Shown: one piece after another, positions 1 to 5,085 of the stretch | Layout: each line of letters begins with the position of its first letter | Numbering within the stretch: the first letter of the stretch is position 1 | Assembly (NCBI GenBank): GCA_900555105.1 | Contig: USJP01000161.1 | Coordinates: 1-5,085, forward strand | Source of the DNA: an uncultured Coriobacteriaceae bacterium | GTDB lineage: Bacteria > Actinomycetota > Coriobacteriia > Coriobacteriales > UMGS124 | Direction of reading: 5' to 3' | Length of the DNA stretch: 5,085 nucleotides | The notes under the pieces: model-generated | Told to the model about the DNA's origin: nothing | The model's database searches: none | What the model saw: only the letters and a program-made list of their open reading frames with translations | Program-made: the position numbers and the translations under genes

Positions 1-3
1 GCA

Positions 4-9
4 CTCCTT
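4..9 (-). promoter_or_regulatory. Ribosome binding site of a gene beyond the left edge
   Basis: The minus strand reads AAGGAG seven nucleotides after the aldolase TAA stop and three nucleotides before the window ends. No start codon is inside the window, but one would be expected a few bases further on. This implies that the operon continues with at least one more gene in the same direction. Confidence 0.55.
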
Positions 10-15
10 CGCTAG

Positions 16-960
16 TTAGGCGCGAACGGGCTGATCCTCAGCGATGAGGCCAGCAGTCTTCAGAACCTTGACGATGGCCTCAACGTCGTTGCCCACAAGA
101 GGCTGGACAGGCTCACGCATCTGGTTGGTCTCGAAGATGCCCATCTGCCACAGGGCGGTCTTAAAGGCACCAACCCCGGCGCCGAAACCAACGGTGGCCT
201 TGACGACGCGAGTGAGGAACATGAGGCGAGCGACGTGGTCCTGGAGCTCCTTGACCTTTGCCCAGTCGCCGGCCTGATAAGCACGCCACATCTCCACGTA
301 GGTGTAGGGATCAACGTTGGCAAGGCCAGGCACGGAGCCATCAGCGCCAGCGAGGTAGGCGCCATCGACGCAGACCTCGTGACCGGTGAGCAGCTGCAGA
401 GGGTGACCAGCGTCCTCGTTCTCAAGAACGAGCCAACGGAACGAAACGTCGTCGCCTGAGGAGTCCTTCACGCCCTGGAGCACGCCATCCTTGCCGAGGC
501 GGACAAGCATGGTGGGGTCGAGCTTGGTGTGCACGCACACGGGAAGGTCGTAAGCGAAGAGCGGCAGCTCGGTGTTCTCGCGAATTGCGCGGAAGTGACG
601 CTCGGTCTCCTTCGGGCCGCCCAGTGCATAGAAGGGAGCCGTGGCGACGAGACCGTCGACACCGATCGCCTCAGCACGCTTGGCCTGGTCGATGACGCGC
701 AGGGTCTCCATGTCGATGATGCCGGCCAAGACGGGCACGCGGCCGCGCACGATGGAGACGGCCTCCTGAAGGACGTGCTGACGCTGGGCGTCGGTCAGGA
801 AGGCAACCTCACCGGAGGAGCCCAGGAAGAAGAGACCGTCGACACCGGCATCAATCATGCGGTTGATGTTGCGGCTGAACGACTTGAGGTCAAGCGTGCG
901 CTCGGCGGTCAGCGGAATGACTACGGGAGGAATGACGCCTTTGATGCACTTGGGATCCAT
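16..960 (-). CDS. DHDPS/N-acetylneuraminate lyase family aldolase (possible sialic-acid or keto-sugar-acid lyase)
   Basis: A 314-residue class I aldolase, the normal length for the DHDPS/NAL superfamily of cytoplasmic TIM-barrel enzymes that cleave or form 2-keto acids through a lysine Schiff base. Visible family signatures are GSSGE at residues 47-51 (GTTGE/GSTGE in relatives, binds the keto-acid carboxylate), APFY at 108-111, the catalytic Tyr in YDLP at 137, the Schiff-base lysine K165 in GVKDSSGD, and GADGSVPGLANV at 205-216. K165 and Y137 fall at the same residue numbers as in E. coli NanA, and KxSSGD resembles the NanA KQTSGD. However, GHEV at 193-196 replaces the NanA GYDE and Gly212 replaces the sugar-contacting Ser, so the substrate may differ. 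The gene is last of four in the operon, 33 nt after the ATPase gene, behind only a weak AAAGAG-like ribosome site; start ATG, stop TAA. Its place beside an importer suggests it acts on the imported compound. True DapA is less likely from context. Family certain; substrate inferred. Confidence 0.93.
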   Translation of the reverse strand: MDPKCIKGVIPPVVIPLTAERTLDLKSFSRNINRMIDAGVDGLFFLGSSGEVAFLTDAQRQHVLQEAVSIVRGRVPVLAGIIDMETLRVIDQAKRAEAIGVDGLVATAPFYALGGPKETERHFRAIRENTELPLFAYDLPVCVHTKLDPTMLVRLGKDGVLQGVKDSSGDDVSFRWLVLENEDAGHPLQLLTGHEVCVDGAYLAGADGSVPGLANVDPYTYVEMWRAYQAGDWAKVKELQDHVARLMFLTRVVKATVGFGAGVGAFKTALWQMGIFETNQMREPVQPLVGNDVEAIVKVLKTAGLIAEDQPVRA

Positions 961-993
961 CTGTCCACTCTTTCGTTTCTTGCTACAGGACGG

Positions 994-1824
994 TTATTTG
1001 CCCAGATCTGGGTAGAGCAGCGAAGGCGCTGCGCCCAGGAGAAGCTTAGTGTACTCATCGCGCGGATTGTTGAAAACCTGCTCCGCGGTGCCTTCCTCCA
1101 CAGGCCTACCACCGTTCATGACGATGATGCGGTCGGAGATGTAACGCACTGTCTGGATGTCATGGCTGATGAAGACCATGGCCAGACCGAGGTCCTTCTT
1201 CAGGTCCATGAGAAGGTTCAGGATCTGAGCGCGGACGGACACGTCAAGGGCGCTCGTAGGCTCGTCGGCAATGATTGCGTCGGGCTGGAGCGACAGGGCG
1301 CGGGCAATAGCAACACGCTGGCGCTGACCGCCGGAGAGCTGGCCAGGCAGAGCGTCCATGACCGACACCGGCAGACCAACCTGCTCGATGAGCTCGTAAA
1401 CGCGCTTTTCACGAGACTCTTTGTCACCGATCTTGTGGACAAGCATCGGATCGAGCAGCTGGTCGTGAATCGACATACGAGCGTTCAGAGCGGTAGCCGG
1501 GTCCTGGAAGACAACGGAGATGACGCGGCCGATACGGCGACGGTCAGCCGCCGTACGGTTGGTGACGTCGACGCCCTTGAAGTAGACTTTGCCGGTCGTG
1601 GGCTTCTGCAGGCCGATCATGACGTTGGCGGTCGTGGACTTGCCGCAGCCCGACTCGCCGACGAGACCGATGGTCTCACCGGGCATGAGGGAGAGCGACA
1701 CGCCCTTGAGCGCCTGAATCTTGTTGGGGTGCAGAATCGAACCAGTGCGAGTCTTGAAGGTGACGGTGACATCCTCGAGCCTAATGATGGGCTCGTTGGG
1801 GTCAGTCTTGAACTCTTCGGCCAT
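994..1824 (-). CDS. ABC transporter ATP-binding protein, OppF/DppF type
   Basis: A 276-residue cytoplasmic ATPase subunit of a peptide/opine/nickel-class ABC importer. All catalytic motifs are intact: Walker A GESGCGKST at residues 56-64, Q-loop Gln107 in VFQDP, ABC signature LSGGQ at 163-167, Walker B AIIADEP at 183-189 with catalytic Glu188, D-loop SALD at 191-194, and H-loop His221 in SHD. The FQDPATALN stretch and the length of the helical domain fit the OppF/DppF group. The protein ends soon after DEYTKLLLGAAP (256-267), so it lacks the roughly 50-80-residue C-terminal extension that many OppD/OppF proteins carry. Its start codon overlaps the stop of the fused permease/ATPase gene (TAATG), and a strong AGGAGGT sits 8 nt before ATG, which fixes the start and implies translational coupling. 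It most likely pairs with the ATPase half of the fused protein to form an asymmetric nucleotide-binding dimer. Confidence 0.95.
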   Translation of the reverse strand: MAEEFKTDPNEPIIRLEDVTVTFKTRTGSILHPNKIQALKGVSLSLMPGETIGLVGESGCGKSTTANVMIGLQKPTTGKVYFKGVDVTNRTAADRRRIGRVISVVFQDPATALNARMSIHDQLLDPMLVHKIGDKESREKRVYELIEQVGLPVSVMDALPGQLSGGQRQRVAIARALSLQPDAIIADEPTSALDVSVRAQILNLLMDLKKDLGLAMVFISHDIQTVRYISDRIIVMNGGRPVEEGTAEQVFNNPRDEYTKLLLGAAPSLLYPDLGK

Positions 1825-3881
1825 TACTCGGCACCTCCTGCCGGATAGGGTTCGATGCCAAGGCGCTTAAGCTCTTCTGCCGGCAGCTCTGCATAGCAGT
1901 GATGCGTGCCGGGGATGGTCTTGAGCACAGGACGGACGGGCGACACCTTGTCGGGGTGGCTCGAGCGGGGCGTGAAGCGATCGCCCTCGGGGAAGTCCTT
2001 CGGCGAAGGCACAGATCCGGGAATCTGGTGCAGGCGCGTTGTGGAATCGGCGCCGGAAAGGTTGGCGGAGCCGCCGGCCTCAATGGAAAGCACCGAACCG
2101 AGCAGGCCGCGCGTGTACTCGTGCACCGGGTTCGTCAGGATGTCGTTGACCGAGCCCTTCTCCACGACCTGGCCGGCGTACATGACCGTGATGGAGTTGG
2201 CGACCTCGGCAACAAGGGCCAGGTCGTGGCTTACGAACACCATGGCGAAGCCAAGCTCCTTCTGGAGCTTGTTGAGCAGGTCGACGACCTGCTTCTGCAC
2301 CGTCACGTCGAGAGCCGTGGTGGGTTCGTCGGCAATGATGAGCTTGGGGTCGCGCGTCAAAGCCATGGCGATAAGGACGCGCTGACGCTGGCCGCCCGAA
2401 AGCTCGTGCGGGTAGGAGTCAAGCGTGCGCTTAGGGTCGAGACCGACGAGCTCGAGAAGCTCCTCGGCGGTACGCGTGCCGCCGCGCTTAGTGAGCTGCT
2501 TCATCTGAGCACGAATGAGCATGGAGGGGTTGAGCGAAGAGAGGGCGTCCTGATAGACCATGGCGATCTCATGGCCACGCAGGGCATTCATGTCCTTATC
2601 GCTCAGGTCGAGCAGGTTCTGACCGTTGTAGAGAATCTGGCCGGAAATCTGAGCCTTCTTGTCGAGCAGACCCATGATCGTGAGCGACGTGATGGATTTG
2701 CCGCAGCCCGACTCGCCCACAAGGCCCATCGTCTGGCGCGGACGAACCTCAAAGCTCACGTGGTCGACAACGTTGACGTCGCCGTGGCGCGGGAACTTGA
2801 TGCAGAGGTCCTTGACCTCGAGCACCGGGGGCACCTCGTAGTGGGCCGCGAAACGGTCCTTGCGCTGCGTCTCAACGGTCTTGAGCTGGTCAAGCCTGGC
2901 CTGCAGAGAAGCGGCCTGGGCCTTGTAAGCCAGCTTGGGATCGGACACGAGACGGTCGGCCTCGCGGTCGGAGTTGAGGTCGGAATCGCTCGGCTTGATG
3001 GCAGCCTTGGGGGCAGCCATGGCGTCGGTGATGCCCTCGGAGAGGATGTTCAGGGCAAGCACGGTGATGATGATGGCAAGGCCCGGGAAGAGCGCCGGCC
3101 ACCAATAACCGAGCATGACACCCTGACGGGCAGAAGCGAGCACGTTGCCCCACGTAGCGGCAGGCTCGGGAATGCCGGCGTTCAGGAACGACAGCGAAGC
3201 CTCGAACACGATCGCGTCAGCAACAAGCACGATAGTGAACACCATGACGGGAGCGGCGCAGTTGCGCATAACGTGCTTGATAAGAATCCAAGGAGCACGG
3301 GCGCCCGAAACGACGACTGCGCGCACGTAGTCGTGGCCATACTCGCTCACCACGTTGGCCCTCACGATACGCGCAATCTGCGGGATGTAGAGGAAGCCGA
3401 TGGCAAGAACAAGCGTGGGCAGGTTCTGGCCGAACACGATAATGAGCGTTGCAGCCAGGGCAATGCCGGGGAAGGACATGATGATGTCCATGATGCGCAT
3501 GATGACCTCAGAGATCCACTTGCGCGACACGGCAGCAATCGAACCGATGATAGAGCCCACGACAAGGGCGAACGCGGTGGCGCCCAGACCGATGATGAGC
3601 GAGGTGCGGGCACCGACCATCATGCGCGACAAAACGTCGCGACCCTTGTTATCGGTACCAAAGAGGTGATCGGCACTCGGCGGCTGGTTGAGCATACCGT
3701 CCATATAGGGATCGCAGGGCGTCCAGAAGACAGCGACCACCGCCACAAGCACGACAAAAAGCAGCAGGATGCAGGCAATGCGAGCTGAGACCGACATGTT
3801 CTTCCAGCGACGGAAGCGAACCTTGCCGGCGTTCTGCTCAAGCTTGCGGGTAAGACCCTCGTGAAGAACTGCGTTGGCCAT
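1824..3881 (-). CDS. Fused ABC transporter permease/ATP-binding protein (DppC-DppD type)
   Basis: A 685-residue protein combining two subunits that are usually separate. Residues 1-285 are a DppC/OppC-type permease: a basic N-terminus, a first membrane helix near 33-53, the OppC motif HLFGTDNKGRDVLSR at 72-86, about five further hydrophobic segments up to residue 282, and the EAA coupling loop near 186-206 with Gly193. Residues 285-350 form a charged, probably helical linker. Residues 352-600 are an ABC ATPase with Walker A GESGCGKS (389-396), Q-loop Gln444, signature LSGGQRQ (494-500), Walker B LIIADEP (514-520, Glu519) and His552. Residues 583-685 are the oligopeptide-transporter C-terminal domain, recognisable by EYTRGLL and RLHQIPG, but three of the four positions that hold Fe-S cysteines in E. 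coli DppD are Asp634, Ser640 and Val646; only Cys662 remains. The gene starts 2 nt after the upstream permease stop. There is no stop codon or frame change at the junction, so the fusion looks genuine. NCBI-style name: dipeptide/oligopeptide/nickel ABC transporter permease/ATP-binding protein. Substrate unknown. Confidence 0.95.
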   Translation of the reverse strand: MANAVLHEGLTRKLEQNAGKVRFRRWKNMSVSARIACILLLFVVLVAVVAVFWTPCDPYMDGMLNQPPSADHLFGTDNKGRDVLSRMMVGARTSLIIGLGATAFALVVGSIIGSIAAVSRKWISEVIMRIMDIIMSFPGIALAATLIIVFGQNLPTLVLAIGFLYIPQIARIVRANVVSEYGHDYVRAVVVSGARAPWILIKHVMRNCAAPVMVFTIVLVADAIVFEASLSFLNAGIPEPAATWGNVLASARQGVMLGYWWPALFPGLAIIITVLALNILSEGITDAMAAPKAAIKPSDSDLNSDREADRLVSDPKLAYKAQAASLQARLDQLKTVETQRKDRFAAHYEVPPVLEVKDLCIKFPRHGDVNVVDHVSFEVRPRQTMGLVGESGCGKSITSLTIMGLLDKKAQISGQILYNGQNLLDLSDKDMNALRGHEIAMVYQDALSSLNPSMLIRAQMKQLTKRGGTRTAEELLELVGLDPKRTLDSYPHELSGGQRQRVLIAMALTRDPKLIIADEPTTALDVTVQKQVVDLLNKLQKELGFAMVFVSHDLALVAEVANSITVMYAGQVVEKGSVNDILTNPVHEYTRGLLGSVLSIEAGGSANLSGADSTTRLHQIPGSVPSPKDFPEGDRFTPRSSHPDKVSPVRPVLKTIPGTHHCYAELPAEELKRLGIEPYPAGGAE
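1833..1839 (-). promoter_or_regulatory. Strong ribosome binding site for the second ATPase gene, inside the fused gene
   Basis: AGGAGGT lies 8 nt before the ATG at 1824-1822 and within the last codons of the upstream fused gene, which encode the PAGGAE tail. Together with the TAATG overlap it supports both the start choice and translational coupling. Confidence 0.8.
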
Positions 3882-3883
3882 AG

Positions 3884-4849
3884 TTACACCGTCCTGATTC
3901 GAGGGTCAATCAGGATATAGAGCATATCCACGATGATGTTGATGATGATGAAGGTGATGGCAACCACGAGCACGACGCCCATGACGAGCATGGTGTAGTG
4001 CGAGGTGATGGCGTTGTAAATCGTCATGCCCATACCCTGAAGGTTAAAGATAACCTCGATGACCACCGCGCCACCAATGAGGTAGCCGATGCGCATGCCG
4101 AGAACGGTGACAGGGGTAATGAGGGCATTGCGCAGCACGTTGCGAGCGATGACGACGCCCTTCGGGATGCCGAAGCCCATAGCCGTGCGCACGTAGTCCT
4201 TGTCAAGCTCCTCGACCATGGAGGTGCGGATGACACGGGTAAGCTGGCCGGTCAGCGGCACAGCAAGAGCGATAGCGGGCAAGAACATACGACGAGCCCA
4301 ACCAGCAAAGTCGGTTCCCATATCGGGCAGGGCGCCAGACACGGGAAGGATCGACTGGATGTGTGCGCCAAAGACCCACATGATGAGAAGCACGGCGAGC
4401 CAGAACGAAGGCATGGCGATGCACACGATGCTGATGACACGAATGACCTGGTCGGGCCAGCGGTCACGGTACAGTGCCGAGATAACGCCGAGAACAGTGG
4501 CGAGAATCACACCGATGATAAGGCCGAAGAACGTCAGCTGAAGCGTGACGGGCAGGGCCTTTGCAATCTGGGCACCAACCGACATCGAGTCGTTTGCGCC
4601 ATAGCTGCCCAAATCGCCCTGAATCAGACCACCCAGATAGTTGAAGTACTGCACCACAATGGGGTCGTTGAGGCCATGGGCCTCACGGTATGCAGCTACC
4701 TCAGCAGCGGATGCCGTCTCACCCAATGCCGAATAGGCAGGGTCGACCGGCGACAGAGCCATAAGGAAGAACACGAGCAAAGTAACGCCAAGAATCATGA
4801 TAGGCAGTGCGATGAGACGCCTACCGATCAAGCGCAGCAAATTGCTCAC
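3884..4849 (-). CDS. ABC transporter permease, DppB/OppB type
   Basis: A 321-residue integral membrane subunit, the usual length for DppB/OppB. A first helix spans about 9-31 after a short basic N-terminus (RRLIALPIM). An extracytoplasmic region follows (about 33-98) with the family's HGLNDPIVVQYFNYL and GDLGSY pieces, then about five more helices near 101-126, 135-160, 187-203, 247-270 and 286-313. The EAA coupling loop lies around 219-241 (YVRTAMGFG...VLRNAL). It ends in DPRIR, typical of the family. The start is GTG at 4849-4847, chosen because an AAGGAGG lies 6 nt upstream and the protein then begins at the expected family N-terminus. It is the first gene of the operon and should pair with the permease half of the next gene's product to form the translocation pore. 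The missing partner is the lipid-anchored or periplasmic substrate-binding protein, not seen in this window. Family assignment is firm. Whether the cargo is peptide, sialic acid or something else cannot be told from this protein. Confidence 0.95.
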   Translation of the reverse strand: MSNLLRLIGRRLIALPIMILGVTLLVFFLMALSPVDPAYSALGETASAAEVAAYREAHGLNDPIVVQYFNYLGGLIQGDLGSYGANDSMSVGAQIAKALPVTLQLTFFGLIIGVILATVLGVISALYRDRWPDQVIRVISIVCIAMPSFWLAVLLIMWVFGAHIQSILPVSGALPDMGTDFAGWARRMFLPAIALAVPLTGQLTRVIRTSMVEELDKDYVRTAMGFGIPKGVVIARNVLRNALITPVTVLGMRIGYLIGGAVVIEVIFNLQGMGMTIYNAITSHYTMLVMGVVLVVAITFIIINIIVDMLYILIDPRIRTV

Positions 4850-4855
4850 GGCTCC

Positions 4856-4862
4856 CCTCCTT
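4856..4862 (-). promoter_or_regulatory. Ribosome binding site that decides the GTG start of the first permease
   Basis: AAGGAGG on the minus strand ends 6 nt before the GTG at 4849-4847. No ATG in the same frame offers a better-placed start: the next in-frame ATG (residue 18) would cut into the first membrane helix. Confidence 0.8.
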
Positions 4863-4914
4863 CCAAACTCACCAAACGCGGCACACTTCGCCCGCGCAAT
4901 GTACAGACTGGCCT

Positions 4915-4920
4915 ATTCTA
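4915..4920 (-). promoter_or_regulatory. Possible -10 box of the operon promoter
   Basis: TAGAAT on the minus strand matches TATAAT at five of six positions and would give a leader of about 60 nt before the GTG start. No convincing -35 hexamer sits 16-18 nt upstream (GTGCAT at 17 nt is poor), so this is only a candidate. A second weak option is TATACC at 4959-4954, which would place the operator inside the promoter. Confidence 0.25.
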
Positions 4921-4958
4921 CCTACCTTGCGCAATCCATGCACGCAAGAATTGGGTAT

Positions 4959-4973
4959 ATGCAAACGATTACA
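4959..4973. promoter_or_regulatory. Candidate LacI/CcpA-family operator (cre-like palindrome)
   Basis: The plus strand reads ATGCAAACGATTACA. This fits the general cre pattern WTGNAANCGNWNNCW at every fixed position and also the LacI-family dyad TGnAAnCGnTTnCA, with the central CG as the symmetry axis. It lies about 110 nt upstream of the first permease start in the noncoding leader, where a repressor or catabolite regulator could act on the operon promoter. Such a short degenerate pattern can occur by chance, and no regulator gene is visible. Confidence 0.45.
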
Positions 4974-4999
4974 ACCTCATTTGAAAGAAAAAAAGTACA

Positions 5000-5023
5000 T
5001 TGACGTTAAGATTTGCACGTCTA
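5000..5023. repeat. Imperfect inverted repeat in the leader region
   Basis: TTGACGT at 5000-5006 and ACGTCTA at 5017-5023 are inverted copies with one mismatch, separated by 10 nt. They could be a second regulator site. On the minus strand they could also form a weak stem followed by a run of seven T at 4994-4988, a poor terminator for a gene upstream of the operon. The stem is short and the T run is not adjacent, so neither reading is strong. Confidence 0.25.
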
Positions 5024-5085
5024 AGCGTCTCAACAACGGCCATCAAAAACGAAACTCTGTGTTAGACCACCGTTGACATAGCACC

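Larger units (their letters stand above)
4850..5085. other. Noncoding leader upstream of the operon
   Basis: This stretch is more AT-rich than the genes and has no protein with family features in any frame. It contains the ribosome site of the first permease, a cre/LacI-like palindrome, a candidate -10 box, two copies of GCGCAAT 35 nt apart (4894-4900 and 4929-4935) and the weak inverted repeat. On the plus strand at 5073-5078 it also has a perfect TTGACA, a possible -35 element of a divergent gene outside the window. Confidence 0.6.

Noticed and set aside
961..993. Possible terminator or separate promoter between the second ATPase and the aldolase
   Set aside because: Only four-base pairings can be formed and there is no T run. 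No credible -35/-10 pair fits in 33 nt. Co-transcription is the simpler reading.
529..1848. A 439-codon open frame on the plus strand across the aldolase and ATPase genes
   Set aside because: It runs antisense across two well-supported genes and their intergenic gap and has low-complexity charged composition. It is a shadow of codon usage.
1899..3788. A 629-codon open frame on the plus strand, opposite the fused permease/ATPase gene
   Set aside because: Its translation is dominated by Arg, His, Asp, Glu and Gly with no recognisable domain, and it lies exactly antisense to a gene with full ABC motifs. Strong codon bias in the real gene keeps this frame free of stops.
1824..3881. Fusion as a sequencing or assembly artefact
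   Set aside because: The frame runs cleanly through a long charged linker with the same codon style as its flanks. The same permease/ATP-binding architecture is a recognised type in actinobacteria.
3998..4984. A 328-codon open frame on the plus strand opposite the first permease
   Set aside because: It is hydrophilic and rich in His, Asp and Arg, shows no family features, and is antisense to a clear DppB-type permease.
5034..5075. Inverted CAACGG (5034-5039) and CCGTTG (5070-5075)
   Set aside because: Six-base arms with a 30-nt spacer are expected by chance and match no site type I know.

Overview
The window holds one minus-strand operon of four genes behind a noncoding leader. Reading in the direction of transcription (right to left) these are a DppB/OppB-type ABC permease (4849-3884), a single long polypeptide that joins a DppC/OppC-type permease to a DppD/OppD-type ATPase (3881-1824), a second OppF/DppF-type ATPase (1824-994), and an aldolase of the dihydrodipicolinate synthase / N-acetylneuraminate lyase (DHDPS/NAL) family (960-16). 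The genes are tightly packed: 2 nt between the first two, a TAATG stop/start overlap between the second and third, and 33 nt without an obvious terminator before the aldolase. After the aldolase stop the minus strand reads AAGGAG at once, so another gene of the same operon probably begins just beyond the left edge.

The coding DNA is moderately GC-rich (about 58-60% by eye), while the stretch upstream of the operon is clearly more AT-rich. The permease/ATPase fusion is an architecture I associate mainly with Actinomycetota. Together with the composition this suggests a high-GC Gram-positive, possibly a gut actinobacterium (Coriobacteriia such as Collinsella/Olsenella, or a bifidobacterial relative). 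That placement is an inference; no rRNA or other marker gene is present.

How the genes fit together: the first permease and the permease half of the fusion would form the membrane channel, and the ATPase half of the fusion would pair with the separate ATPase to drive import. No substrate-binding protein is in the window, so it must lie outside it. Because an NAL-family aldolase follows the transporter, the cargo may be a sialic acid or another 2-keto-3-deoxy sugar acid rather than a peptide. Known sialic-acid importers of actinobacteria belong to this peptide-transporter class (the siaEFGI system of Corynebacterium glutamicum, the nan cluster of Bifidobacterium breve), and the layout here resembles them. 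The aldolase keeps the catalytic Lys and Tyr but differs from E. coli NanA at several sugar-contacting positions, so its exact substrate is open.

The 236-nt region 4850-5085 carries a strong ribosome binding site for the GTG-start permease, a palindrome at 4959-4973 that fits the LacI/CcpA-family operator pattern, a possible -10 box, and a weak inverted repeat near an A/T run. A perfect TTGACA on the plus strand near the right edge might belong to a divergent gene outside the window. Nothing mobile, no RNA gene and no CRISPR array was seen. The transporter is a known type. The points worth a second look are the fusion with its lost Fe-S cysteines, the link between transporter and aldolase, and the operator.
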